A stretch of DNA of 64,000 bases from Hyphomonas beringensis. Its GTDB lineage: Bacteria; Pseudomonadota; Alphaproteobacteria; Caulobacterales; Hyphomonadaceae. How positions within the stretch are numbered: the stretch's first letter is position 1; each line of letters opens with the position of its first letter. The notes beneath the pieces are model-generated. The model worked only from the letters and a program-made list of their open reading frames with translations, made no database searches and had not been told where the DNA came from. The DNA lies in NCBI RefSeq assembly GCF_000682755.1, contig NZ_AWFF01000076.1, positions 1 to 64,000 of the forward strand, read 5' to 3'. Below are positions 9,167 to 18,008 of this stretch, one piece after another. The translations under genes and the position numbers were made by a program.

Positions 9167-9370
9167 GGCAGGGTGTGGTCCTCATCGCTGATGAGACCAA
9201 GATCACGTCGTTGCCGGTCGCTGCACAGATGGGCTAGAAGGGGACCGAAGGATGGGGAAGGATAGGGAAGGAGCCCAAACGGGCCAGTATCTACGCCGAA
9301 GTTTTGCCAACGCTGTGGCGTTGTGGAAAATGAGTTGAAGAATACCCGGGAGAATCTTGTTACCTAGGGG
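9167..9370. promoter_or_regulatory. Divergent intergenic region between trbB and the Mokosh-like pair
   Basis: This 204-bp gap separates trbB (minus) from the helicase gene (plus), so it should hold promoters for both. It is purine-rich in the middle (a decamer tandem repeat lies at 9251-9270) and AT-richer towards the helicase start. I could not pick out a convincing -35/-10 pair in either direction. Assignment as regulatory is by position. Confidence 0.4.
9251..9270 (+). repeat. Two-copy decamer direct repeat
   Basis: Two adjacent near-identical decamers, GATGGGGAAG and GATAGGGAAG, differ by one base. They lie about 85 bp upstream of trbB and 100 bp upstream of the helicase start. They could be a regulator site or simple low-complexity sequence. 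Confidence 0.4.
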
Positions 9371-12300
9371 TTGAAACAACAAAGGCGACTTTCATTGGCT
9401 AAAGCGGCGTCAAAGCGAAGGAAAAAAATTGAGTTTCTCGACGGGTACCAGCTTGGCGAGACATACCTCGTCCCGCCCGACGCAAGAAGTGGCCGAGCGG
9501 GAATACTGGAAGGGTTTTCACCGGCTGGAGATGAAGTCATTGTTCGCGAGTGGCGACGAAAAGCCGGTGACGAAGATCTCGTGGAGATTTGGAAACACGA
9601 GCTCCGGCAGCTCTATCGGCTCGCCGGCTATCCGGGGGCTAGCGAACTGATTTGCCAGGTTGCTGCAGCCGGATTTGACAAGGACTCTTATTATATTGTT
9701 CTTAGCCCGTCCCAACGCCGCCCACTGAAAGTGTTCCTTGAAAGTACAAGTTCACGCGCCGCGTGGTTGCGCGGGCTCTCCCAACCCCAAAACCGCATCC
9801 GCATTTGGAAAAATGTTCTTTGTATCGTGGATGGGATCGGGATCCTCCACAAAGAGGGAATAGTTCATCGCAACCTAGACGAATGGGCTATCTTGACGTC
9901 CGCAGGGGATGAACCCGACTTCCAGCTGACTGGTTTCGAATGGTCCCTCAGGCTGAGCAGCACTACTGACAAGAAGCTTGACGATTTATTGGGTGATAGT
10001 GGCGTAATTTCCTTTGCTAGGGATTGGCATGACTTGGCGCTCTTGATTGCCCGCCTGTTCAACATTGAAGAGCAGCGACTCGGTGACCCCAAGATCGCCG
10101 ACCATCGTGTCCATGAGCACATAACAGCCGCCGAAGTGCGCCTGCTGAGGGACATGCGAGCCCCCGGCCTGTTCGACAATTTCAATAGCTCCCAAGTCCG
10201 GCAACGCATCAAGGAAATAATTACTAACCTTCAAGCCTTCTCGGTCACGAATGAAGCGTCCTGGCTCCTTGTCTTCAACTTGTCGCAAACAAGCCCTCTC
10301 TCAAGGACAGTGAGGGAAGCGTCGTCGCAGGAAGTGGAAATGGACGACAAGGATGGACAGCTGAGATGGATCAGCGACGATCTGTCCCCGAGTGCAATGC
10401 TTGTTTCCACGGAGCATGATGGTCGTAAGCGCTTCTGGCTCAAGGGCAGGGAGCTTGCCTTTGAATTGCGCCAATTCGATTCGAGGAAGCGAACCCCGAG
10501 CTGGCGCATGGCGTTTGTGTCAAAAGGCATTCCGAAAGGAGAACTCATAAAGCCGTCCGAAGTCGAAGTGCCAATTCGCGTAGATGCGTTGAGGCTGTTT
10601 GATATCGGGAAAGCACATGAAGCGTTTGACAGGGTGATCGACAAGGCACCGGATTGGGAGACGCTGTTTTCGACCCTCAACAGCTCGGACAAGGACTTCT
10701 CGAGTCCATCCGACCGCCTGGTAACCGGATTCCATTTATTGCACGCGATCGATGTGGCGCTTGCCGCCACTCTCGCATTTCCAGTCGAAATTGTATCCCA
10801 CCAATCCCAAGAGCGAACTATCAGCCTAAAATACAGGCGCGATTCGTCGCTTGAGCGGCTCTCAAGCGCCCTGGGTATGGAACATCCTGCTGAACGCCTC
10901 GCGCAAGCGCTTGCCGAAGAGGAATTGGACAGCAGTGATGGTTGGATTCTCAGTGAGTCGCTCAATATTGGGCGTACCAGCCAATCAAACATTGAACTCG
11001 AATTTGCGCATCTCTCTGAAGAGCCGGCTGATGATCCGCTATATACATTTACGGAACAGTTGGGGGTCAATATTCCAGGCCGGAAAGGGTACCTGCAACC
11101 CTTGGACCTGGTCGGGACCTTTACGCAGTTGCAAAGGCGCTCCAAGGCGCTGCAACTCTTAAGCGAGCACACCGAGCTAGTTGGAACCCTGGTTGATCCC
11201 AGGAGCCGTATCTCGGATACGCATGAGCGGGTGAAAAAGGACAGTTCATTCCAAGAACTGGATCTACCCAAACAAAGGGCTCTCGAGGATATCCTCTCGG
11301 TATTGCCCTTGTTCACGCTCCAGGGGCCGCCGGGGGTTGGGAAGACTTTCCTGCTGAGAGATCTCTTGGAACGCCGCTTCAGGGGCGACCAGACTTCGAG
11401 GCTATTGGTGAGCTCCCAAGGCAATCACGCGCTAGATCATTTGCTGCATGAGTTCCATTCGGGTTGGCAGGAATCTGGTGAAGAACAGCCGCTTACTGTC
11501 AGGTGCAAGTCTCGTTTCAACCGGAGTCCTCCCTCCGACTACGATATTGACAGTGTGCGAAAAAAATTGGCGACTGGTATTACGTCTTCCAGCTTGATCA
11601 GTGTTGCTTCCGGTCAAGTCGAGCAGCGCCTGCAGGACTGTGCGTCGGGATCGGGGAGCGGCGAGCGGGAAGGACGTGCGCTTGAGGCGCTTATTCTCAG
11701 GTCTGCGAACATCGTCTTGGCAACCACCAACTCTGAAAGCTTGGCGACGCTGTTGGATGAGCATGCCCAGTTCGATTGGGCAATCATTGAGGAAGCTGCA
11801 AAGGCCACCGGAAGTGAGCTTCTTTCACCAATGATGTTGTCCCACCGGCGCTTGCTAATTGGTGACCACAAGCAACTCCCGCCATTCGGCACGCGCGAAG
11901 TGGACAGGTTGCTGGGCGACCCCTCCAGGCTGAAAGAAATAGTTGTATCCCTGCCTTCGCTCTTGGACCGCAGCGTGGCCCACCTCCTTGACGACGAGAT
12001 TGAAGTACGCCTTGGGAATTCAGTCGAAGAAATGGAGAAAACCTGCGGACAGGCCGCTCAAGCCTTTTCGCTGTTCAAGTCTATCCTGTTGGACGAGATC
12101 GACCGGCAATCAACAGGGAGGCCGGGCCGGAAGACCGGAGGGGCGCTGACGGAACAGCACAGGATGCACCCTGCGATCTGTGAAGTCGTGTCGAAGTGTT
12201 TCTATGATAACAAGCTCGTGACGTCTGGGCGAAGGGAGGTCTCAGCGAAGCGAAATGAGTCTTGGATCGGAACCAAGGACCCGTCGAAGTTACCATCTGC

Positions 12301-12901
12301 ACCTATTGTCTCACTCAATATGCCATATGAAAGGACGGAAATCGGTGCGGGCCGGTTTGAACATGAGCCGAGATTTACAAACCCCTCGGAATGTCAAGTC
12401 GTCCTTGAAGCTATCGCAAACCTTTCGGTCCAGGAGCACCGGCTGGGATTACCCTCGCTTGTGGTGCTGACCCCTTACTTGGAGCAGGTCCGTTTAATTC
12501 GTCGCGAAATCAACGACTCGGAAAATGCCAAGCAATCCCTCAAGCAATTCCGGTCAGTCTTGCCAGATGGTGGTTGGGTGGCAACTGTCGATAGTTTTCA
12601 AGGGAACGAAGCAGACGTGGTCGTATTCTCACTTGTGAGGAACAACCGGGCAGCAACAATCCGCCGTGCGTTGGGATTCATAGCTGATGAGCGCCGGTTC
12701 AATGTCCTACTCAGCCGAGCCCGGGAGCGCCTAGTTTTTGTGGGAAGCCGTGAGTTCCTGAAGACAATCTCAGAACCTTTGGGATTGGAATCCAGGCAGG
12801 ACGCTGCCTTCCTGAGAACCTACCTGGAAGTGACCGGCAAGTTGGGCAAAAGCGGACAGCACAGGGTGAGGGACGTCCGGATCGAGGATATCAAGGCATG
12901 A
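9371..12901 (+). CDS. mkoA: MkoA-like protein: pseudokinase-SF1 helicase fusion (type I Mokosh)
   Basis: 1176 aa from a TTG at 9371; an in-frame stop at 9365 and the lack of an early ATG force a non-ATG start (a TTG at 9395 is an alternative). Residues about 26-270 have a protein-kinase fold pattern (catalytic loop HRNLDEWAIL at 166-175, GFE at 188-190). About 640-1150 form an SF1 UPF1/COG1112-like helicase: Walker A GPPGVGKT at 652-659, EEAA at 807-810, GDHKQLPPF, LTEQHRMHP, VDSFQGNEADVVVFS and RFNVLLSRAR. A kinase-helicase fused protein next to a PLD nuclease is the published layout of type I Mokosh anti-phage systems. The stop overlaps the PLD gene as ATGA. The assignment rests on remembered architecture. 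Confidence 0.85.
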   Translation: MKQQRRLSLAKAASKRRKKIEFLDGYQLGETYLVPPDARSGRAGILEGFSPAGDEVIVREWRRKAGDEDLVEIWKHELRQLYRLAGYPGASELICQVAAAGFDKDSYYIVLSPSQRRPLKVFLESTSSRAAWLRGLSQPQNRIRIWKNVLCIVDGIGILHKEGIVHRNLDEWAILTSAGDEPDFQLTGFEWSLRLSSTTDKKLDDLLGDSGVISFARDWHDLALLIARLFNIEEQRLGDPKIADHRVHEHITAAEVRLLRDMRAPGLFDNFNSSQVRQRIKEIITNLQAFSVTNEASWLLVFNLSQTSPLSRTVREASSQEVEMDDKDGQLRWISDDLSPSAMLVSTEHDGRKRFWLKGRELAFELRQFDSRKRTPSWRMAFVSKGIPKGELIKPSEVEVPIRVDALRLFDIGKAHEAFDRVIDKAPDWETLFSTLNSSDKDFSSPSDRLVTGFHLLHAIDVALAATLAFPVEIVSHQSQERTISLKYRRDSSLERLSSALGMEHPAERLAQALAEEELDSSDGWILSESLNIGRTSQSNIELEFAHLSEEPADDPLYTFTEQLGVNIPGRKGYLQPLDLVGTFTQLQRRSKALQLLSEHTELVGTLVDPRSRISDTHERVKKDSSFQELDLPKQRALEDILSVLPLFTLQGPPGVGKTFLLRDLLERRFRGDQTSRLLVSSQGNHALDHLLHEFHSGWQESGEEQPLTVRCKSRFNRSPPSDYDIDSVRKKLATGITSSSLISVASGQVEQRLQDCASGSGSGEREGRALEALILRSANIVLATTNSESLATLLDEHAQFDWAIIEEAAKATGSELLSPMMLSHRRLLIGDHKQLPPFGTREVDRLLGDPSRLKEIVVSLPSLLDRSVAHLLDDEIEVRLGNSVEEMEKTCGQAAQAFSLFKSILLDEIDRQSTGRPGRKTGGALTEQHRMHPAICEVVSKCFYDNKLVTSGRREVSAKRNESWIGTKDPSKLPSAPIVSLNMPYERTEIGAGRFEHEPRFTNPSECQVVLEAIANLSVQEHRLGLPSLVVLTPYLEQVRLIRREINDSENAKQSLKQFRSVLPDGGWVATVDSFQGNEADVVVFSLVRNNRAATIRRALGFIADERRFNVLLSRARERLVFVGSREFLKTISEPLGLESRQDAAFLRTYLEVTGKLGKSGQHRVRDVRIEDIKA

Positions 12902-14655
12902 AACGGCCCGTCTATGTTGCGATGCCCATGTTGCAGCAGTCATACGAGTTTGAACTTGAGAGCGGTCGGCGCTGGAATGCAGTCGAGCACCTAATCCTCC
13001 AAGCGATTTGCCAGAAGGCCCAGTCCGCCGGCGATATTTCACGGGCGGGCAACATGCCTCGGCGGGTCGCACTCGAAGCACTCATCCGGCTAATGAGGGC
13101 CGGATGGGTCGAGTTGAGCCAAGCTGCAAGCGAAGTCCACTTTTCCGCGACGGACCGCGGACGGACTGTAGCACTGTATGAAGATCTGCCATTCACGACA
13201 GAAACGAAAACCAGGCGGCTGAGCTTTGCAGTGGATCTAGTGTCGGGCAAAGTCCTCAACAAGCGCGAACTCAAGCTCATGCGACCCGATGAATGGCGCG
13301 AATTTGCAGAAGGGAAAGTTGCAGTTGAAGTCTCCAAGCCAGATATCAGCAATACTGATTTTGGCCATACAGCGCCACTGATCCGGGCGTTGGTTCGGGA
13401 AGATGAAGATGTCGTTCGAATAAAGCCATCAGTCCATCCTCCTTTGGATAGGCTGGCAGTATTCCTCGTGCGGGGGGATAATGTTGAAGGCTTGCCCAGA
13501 GATGCAGCCGGACTGAATGGTTCGATACTTGAAGCAGCCAGTAGAGTGCCAAGCGAGGCAAAAGCAGATGGGGCGGCCAAACAGGTCAAGATAATTGCAC
13601 CGGACAAGGAACAAGTCCGGCCGGTCCGTCATACGGCGGTGAGGCATGCGGATTATGTCCTAGGCGGAGCTGATCACCGTAGCCTAATACAACGGACGCT
13701 GCGCAAGGCTCGGAAACTAGTGGTTATTCACACCACGTTCCTGCGCGAGGGGGCTTTCCTCGCCCTCCAAGAGGATTTCAGGGCAGCAGTGAATCGCGGT
13801 GCAAAGATCCATGTGTTCTGGGGGCAGGGTGACAGCGCTACGGAGGCCGCCAGTTCGAGGGCCGAAGCGGAAAGGTTACGCATACAGTTAGGGAACTGGG
13901 GGTTAAATTCCAACATAACAATTCACAACGCTTCGACCAATTCTCACGCCAAGATACTCTTAGCCGATGACGGCAGCGGTGATTTTACCGCTACGATCGG
14001 ATCGTGCAACTGGCTGTATTCCGGTTTCGACAGCTTTGAAGCGTCCGTTATCTTGCGCGACCCGCGACTGGTCTCGGATGTGTTATTCGAGCTGGCTGAA
14101 ATGGTGCGAACGTCAAATCGGGACTTTACCGATATTGGCGTCAATTTTCTACAACTCGCCCGAACGCTCGCGATCCGCTCACCTAGGAATGGGACCTCCG
14201 AGGTAAAGATCTTGATTGGGGAAGAGCACGATGATTGCGTGCTTGATGCTAGGGACAATGCGCAGCGGCAAGTCGACGTCATTAGTCACAGGCTTGGCGT
14301 CACAGCCGTGCCAGCAATTATCCTGCCCATGGTGTCAGCGACACGGGCAAGGGGTATACAGACAAACCTGTTCTATTCAAAAGCAAGCGGGCCTGTAAGC
14401 AGCGAAGACTCACAAGAGGTGCGGAATGGCTACCAGGGCGAGGGCGTCAGTATCACCCCCGTTTACTCTCCAAGAGTACATGCGAAGATGCTCCTGCGCG
14501 ATGACGATCATGGGATCATAACCAGCCTCAATTGGCTATCCGCCGATACCTCCAATGCGCGGCCACACCAAGAAATGGGCGTCATGATCCGTTCCCCTGG
14601 CTCGGCGCGGCACTTACGGGAACAGTTCCAGGTTAAGCGCGAGTATGCAAGCTAG
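12898..14655 (+). CDS. mkoB: MkoB-like PLD-family nuclease (type I Mokosh)
   Basis: 585 aa, with an ATG overlapping the helicase stop by 4 bp, so the two are co-translated. The N-terminus (about 1-90) looks like a winged helix. The C-terminal half has two phospholipase-D type motifs, HAKILLADD with H350/K352 and HAKMLLRDDD with H528/K530, each followed by a G/T-S-x-N-W segment (IGSCNW, ITSLNW). This is the two-HKD arrangement of PLD nucleases. In Mokosh the partner helicase and PLD protein act together against phage, possibly through RNA. It ends 15 bp before the convergent CopG-like gene. Confidence 0.85.
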   Translation: MKRPVYVAMPMLQQSYEFELESGRRWNAVEHLILQAICQKAQSAGDISRAGNMPRRVALEALIRLMRAGWVELSQAASEVHFSATDRGRTVALYEDLPFTTETKTRRLSFAVDLVSGKVLNKRELKLMRPDEWREFAEGKVAVEVSKPDISNTDFGHTAPLIRALVREDEDVVRIKPSVHPPLDRLAVFLVRGDNVEGLPRDAAGLNGSILEAASRVPSEAKADGAAKQVKIIAPDKEQVRPVRHTAVRHADYVLGGADHRSLIQRTLRKARKLVVIHTTFLREGAFLALQEDFRAAVNRGAKIHVFWGQGDSATEAASSRAEAERLRIQLGNWGLNSNITIHNASTNSHAKILLADDGSGDFTATIGSCNWLYSGFDSFEASVILRDPRLVSDVLFELAEMVRTSNRDFTDIGVNFLQLARTLAIRSPRNGTSEVKILIGEEHDDCVLDARDNAQRQVDVISHRLGVTAVPAIILPMVSATRARGIQTNLFYSKASGPVSSEDSQEVRNGYQGEGVSITPVYSPRVHAKMLLRDDDHGIITSLNWLSADTSNARPHQEMGVMIRSPGSARHLREQFQVKREYAS

Positions 14656-14670
14656 CCGGTCCTGCAACGA

Positions 14671-15048
14671 TTAGTTCCAGATATGCGGGTTGGAGCGGTC
14701 GACGACGCGTTTGGTCAGCGCTTCGAGCTCGCTTCGCGCACGAGCTGCATCCGCCGGCGTTTCGAACGGGTTATTGCCCGGCCGCTGCTTCAGCCATTCG
14801 AAGATGAATTCGACCAAGAGGTCCGTCTGGAACGCTGTTCCGGTCTCCAGCTTCTCGATCTGGTCTTCAACGCGCTCCAGCCGCTGGATGATCGCCGCAT
14901 CGGGCCGATCTTCAGGCGGCGTGAACAGCAGGGTCAGCGCCTCATCTATCAAGGTGCCGACGTGGACGCCATGCTCTGCAGAGAACTGCTTCACCTTGCG
15001 ATGGTTCGTCTCGGAGACGCGGATATGAAGCCTGGGATTGCGCGCCAT
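14671..15048 (-). CDS. CopG-like ribbon-helix-helix protein linked to TraG
   Basis: 125 aa. The N-terminal about 45 residues (MARNPRLHIRVSETNHRKVK...LIDEALTLL) match a ribbon-helix-helix DNA-binding domain; the middle (IIQRLERVEDQIEKLETG) is a probable coiled coil, which would support dimers. Such genes normally sit between traG and trbB and may control transfer genes or help the relaxosome. It starts 3 bp after the traG stop. Its normal downstream neighbour trbB is displaced by the inverted helicase/PLD cassette. Confidence 0.8.
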   Translation of the reverse strand: MARNPRLHIRVSETNHRKVKQFSAEHGVHVGTLIDEALTLLFTPPEDRPDAAIIQRLERVEDQIEKLETGTAFQTDLLVEFIFEWLKQRPGNNPFETPADAARARSELEALTKRVVDRSNPHIWN

Positions 15049-15051
15049 GTC

Positions 15052-16974
15052 CTAGATCTCCCGTCCGCCATTTTCCTGGGCATGCAGGTAGTAGCGCGCA
15101 ATCTGGTCTTGGATGCTACCACGCTGCTGCGGTGCGCGTTCTTCCTCCGCCGCAATATCCTGCGTGGCCTCATCCTCATCGCCGATGTCAGGGCCTACGG
15201 ACCGCGCCAGCCCACCTGCATCGTCGTTAGAGGGCGACGGACCAGACTGATGATATCCGCCAAACCACGATGTATTGGCACTGGCAGCCACACTCGGCAG
15301 AGCACCGACCCGCTCGGTGAAATTTCGGTCTTCATAGTAGCGGAGTTTCTTCGCGCGGATCGGTGGATGGCTCGCCAGAAAGATCAGCGCGTCATCGGTC
15401 GGCATCTGCATCACTTCGCCGGGTGTCAGGAGCGGACGCTGTGTTTCCTGCTGCGAGACCATGACATGACTGAGCCAGGGCGCGAGCCGGTGACCAGTAT
15501 AATTCTTCTGGTTTCGCTGCTCCGTCGTGGTTCCGAGCATGTCGGAAATACGCTTGGCGGTGCGCTCGTCATTCGTCGCGAACGCGATCCGGACATGGCA
15601 ATTATCGAGGATCGAATTGTTCTGCCCGTATGCCTTCTCGACCTGGTTCAGAGACTGAGCAATCAGGAAGGCGCGGATCCCATACCCAGCCATGAAGGCC
15701 AGCGAACTCTCGAAGAAGTCCAGCCGTCCGAGCGCCGGGAATTCATCCAGCAACAACAGGGTCTGCCGACGGTCCTGCCCATGTGGCAACTCTTCACAAA
15801 GCCGGCGCGCAATCTGGTTGAGGATCAACCGCATCAACGGCTTGGTCCGTGAGAGATCAGACGGCGGAACGACTAGGTAGAGCGATGCTGGAATCTCTCC
15901 CCGGAACAGGTCCTCGATCCGCCAATCCGAGCCGGATGTCGCCCGCTGCACGACCGGGTCGCGGTAAAGCCCCAGGAACGAGATCGCCGTCGACACGACC
16001 GACGACTTTTCATTCTCAGACTTATTCAGGAGTTCTCGCGCTGCTTCCGCCACAACCGGATGCGTCAATGGCCGGTCACGGCTTCCCAGATGGTTCGCCT
16101 CAAGCATTCGCTCCAGCGTGTCATCGATCGGCCGGGCCGGATCGGACAGCAGGGTCGCCACGCCCGCGAGCGACTTATCATCTTCAGCGTAGATAACATG
16201 CAGGATTGCACCAACCAGCAGTGAATGCGCCGTCTTGTCCCAATGACTTCGCCGCTCGAGGGATCCATCCGGATCGACCAGAATGTCTGCCACATTCTGC
16301 GCATCCCGAACCTCGTGCGCGCCGAGCCGCACTTCCAGCAGTGGATTGAACCGCGAACTCGACAAATCCGTCGGATCGAAACGGACACAGCGAGAGAAGC
16401 TCGATCGCCACTTTGAGGTCAGCGCCCAGTTCTCTCCCTTGATGTCATGAATGATCGCATTGCCGGTCCAGGAAAGAAGGGTAGGGATCACCAAGCCCAC
16501 ACCCTTGCCCGACCGGGTTGGCGCAAAGGCCATTACGTGCTCGGCGCCAGCGTGCCGGAGATAGCGTCCGTTGAACTGTCCCAGCACCACACCTGACGAG
16601 CCAAGCAGGCCGGATAGTCGGACATCCCGAACCGATGACCAGCGCGCGGAGCCATAAGTCGTCGCGTTCTTCTCGCGTCTTGCCCGCCAGAGCGACGCGA
16701 TGATCGCCATCACAATCCCGGCGATGCCCCCCAGCGAGGCAATCAAACCCGCACGCGCAAATACATTCGGCGCATAAGCGTCATAGGCATACCACCACTG
16801 GAACAGCCGCCAGGGTTTGTAGACCGGCTGACCCGCCACTTCGAACCAGGCTCCGCCCAAACGAGGTTGATGGTCTAGAACCCCAGCCACCCACTGCGTC
16901 GCAATCCACACCGAACAGGTGATCAGGAAAAGCGTCAGAAGAAATTGGCCAAAGAGGAATTTGGTAGGGGTCAT
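15052..16974 (-). CDS. traG: TraG, VirD4-type coupling ATPase
   Basis: 640 aa from the ATG at 16974 (MTPTKFLFGQ), preferred to the further in-frame ATG at 17019 because homologues begin this way. TraG brings the relaxase-DNA complex to the secretion channel. Two N-terminal membrane helices are followed by the ATPase: Walker A APTRSGKGVG, the motif HDIKGENW, Walker B LLLLDEFPALGRL, and AQSLNQVEKAYG. The acidic C-terminal tail is family-typical. The relaxase gene, usually adjacent, is 6 kb upstream because of inserted genes. Confidence 0.95.
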   Translation of the reverse strand: MTPTKFLFGQFLLTLFLITCSVWIATQWVAGVLDHQPRLGGAWFEVAGQPVYKPWRLFQWWYAYDAYAPNVFARAGLIASLGGIAGIVMAIIASLWRARREKNATTYGSARWSSVRDVRLSGLLGSSGVVLGQFNGRYLRHAGAEHVMAFAPTRSGKGVGLVIPTLLSWTGNAIIHDIKGENWALTSKWRSSFSRCVRFDPTDLSSSRFNPLLEVRLGAHEVRDAQNVADILVDPDGSLERRSHWDKTAHSLLVGAILHVIYAEDDKSLAGVATLLSDPARPIDDTLERMLEANHLGSRDRPLTHPVVAEAARELLNKSENEKSSVVSTAISFLGLYRDPVVQRATSGSDWRIEDLFRGEIPASLYLVVPPSDLSRTKPLMRLILNQIARRLCEELPHGQDRRQTLLLLDEFPALGRLDFFESSLAFMAGYGIRAFLIAQSLNQVEKAYGQNNSILDNCHVRIAFATNDERTAKRISDMLGTTTEQRNQKNYTGHRLAPWLSHVMVSQQETQRPLLTPGEVMQMPTDDALIFLASHPPIRAKKLRYYEDRNFTERVGALPSVAASANTSWFGGYHQSGPSPSNDDAGGLARSVGPDIGDEDEATQDIAAEEERAPQQRGSIQDQIARYYLHAQENGGREI

Positions 16975-17164
16975 GATCCGCCCGTCCGATTGAGAACCGG
17001 TAGGAGAATTGCCCGCCAAGCTACATCAAGCGACATGGAGCTTGAGGAGTTCCAGGGAACCAGAGGTCTCGGGGACGCGGGGCAAGGACTGGCTAGGTTC
17101 AGAGCGATTGCTTAATGTCCAACGCAATTTGTTGTTCCTCAATTGTTCTGGCCTGGGTATAAGT

Positions 17165-18004
17165 ATGGCCATGGATCAAGCAAAAGAGAGCGAAAGCAGA
17201 ACACTGCCCCAATCCCAACTTGAGGCGATTGCGCAAGCTCTGGGGGATACAGAAGACGGCTTAACGAACAGCGAGATTGATCGGCTGATCGTCGAGTGCC
17301 GAATGGTTGATCCTGGACCGGGCACCAAATGGAAGCGGATATATAACGCTTTCGCTGAAGTGCAGAACCGCAAGCAAAATCGCACTAACGTACTTGAGTT
17401 CATCCGTAGAGCGATGGCGCCGGTCAAATACATGAAATCGCCGGAACGGTTTGAGACCCTCCGCAGAAACCTCAATGGCGTTTTGCTGTTCTCGGGGATG
17501 CTGGTGGATGATCGGGGTAAATTGGTTCCAACAACAACGGCAAGCACTATCTCAGATGCCCGGCGGCGCGCAAATGATCTACGCGCTGATCTGAAAGATC
17601 GCGGTGTTCATCCTGATGTGTTGGCTTTCTGCAAGGAAGAGCTTCTCGCGGACAATTACTTTCACGCGGTCCTAGAGGCGACGAAAAGCATCGGTGACAA
17701 GCTTCGTACCAGAACGGGCTTGCAAGACGATGGAGGCGTTCTCGTTGACCGGGCACTATGCGGTAACCCGCCAATGCTCGCGATAAATCCGCTTAAAAAA
17801 GAAAGCGAAAGGTCTGAGCAAAAGGGTTTTGCCAACCTCGTCAAAGGAACATTCGGGATGTTTCGGAATCCCACCGCGCACGAAGCTCGCAAGAATTGGA
17901 ACATGAGCAAGGATGATGCGACGGATTTGTTGTCATTGGTCTCGTTGATTCATCGCCGGGTTGATGCGTCGCATATGCCTGACAGGACAACAGCTAAGAA
18001 CTAA
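17165..18004 (+). CDS. TIGR02391-like protein with HEPN-type motif
   Basis: 279 aa from the ATG at 17165; a non-ATG start at 17009 would overlap traG, and an ATG at 17171 is also possible. Residues about 15-85 look like a small helical, winged-helix-like domain (LTNSEIDRLIVEC, KWKRIYNAFAE). The C-terminal part resembles the TIGR02391 (Ymh) family: DRALCGNPPMLAINPL, then GTFGMFRNPTAHE. R234-N-P-T-A-H239 fits the HEPN ribonuclease signature R-x4-6-H. The family occurs in defence islands and is thought to act in abortive infection, without a settled function. It forms an operon with the next gene (4-bp gap). Confidence 0.75.
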   Translation: MAMDQAKESESRTLPQSQLEAIAQALGDTEDGLTNSEIDRLIVECRMVDPGPGTKWKRIYNAFAEVQNRKQNRTNVLEFIRRAMAPVKYMKSPERFETLRRNLNGVLLFSGMLVDDRGKLVPTTTASTISDARRRANDLRADLKDRGVHPDVLAFCKEELLADNYFHAVLEATKSIGDKLRTRTGLQDDGGVLVDRALCGNPPMLAINPLKKESERSEQKGFANLVKGTFGMFRNPTAHEARKNWNMSKDDATDLLSLVSLIHRRVDASHMPDRTTAKN

Positions 18005-18008
18005 GAAG

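Noticed and set aside
17009-17164. Extended N-terminus of the TIGR02391-like protein
   Set aside because: It needs a non-ATG start overlapping the traG end and adds sequence unlike the family; ATG at 17165 is better.
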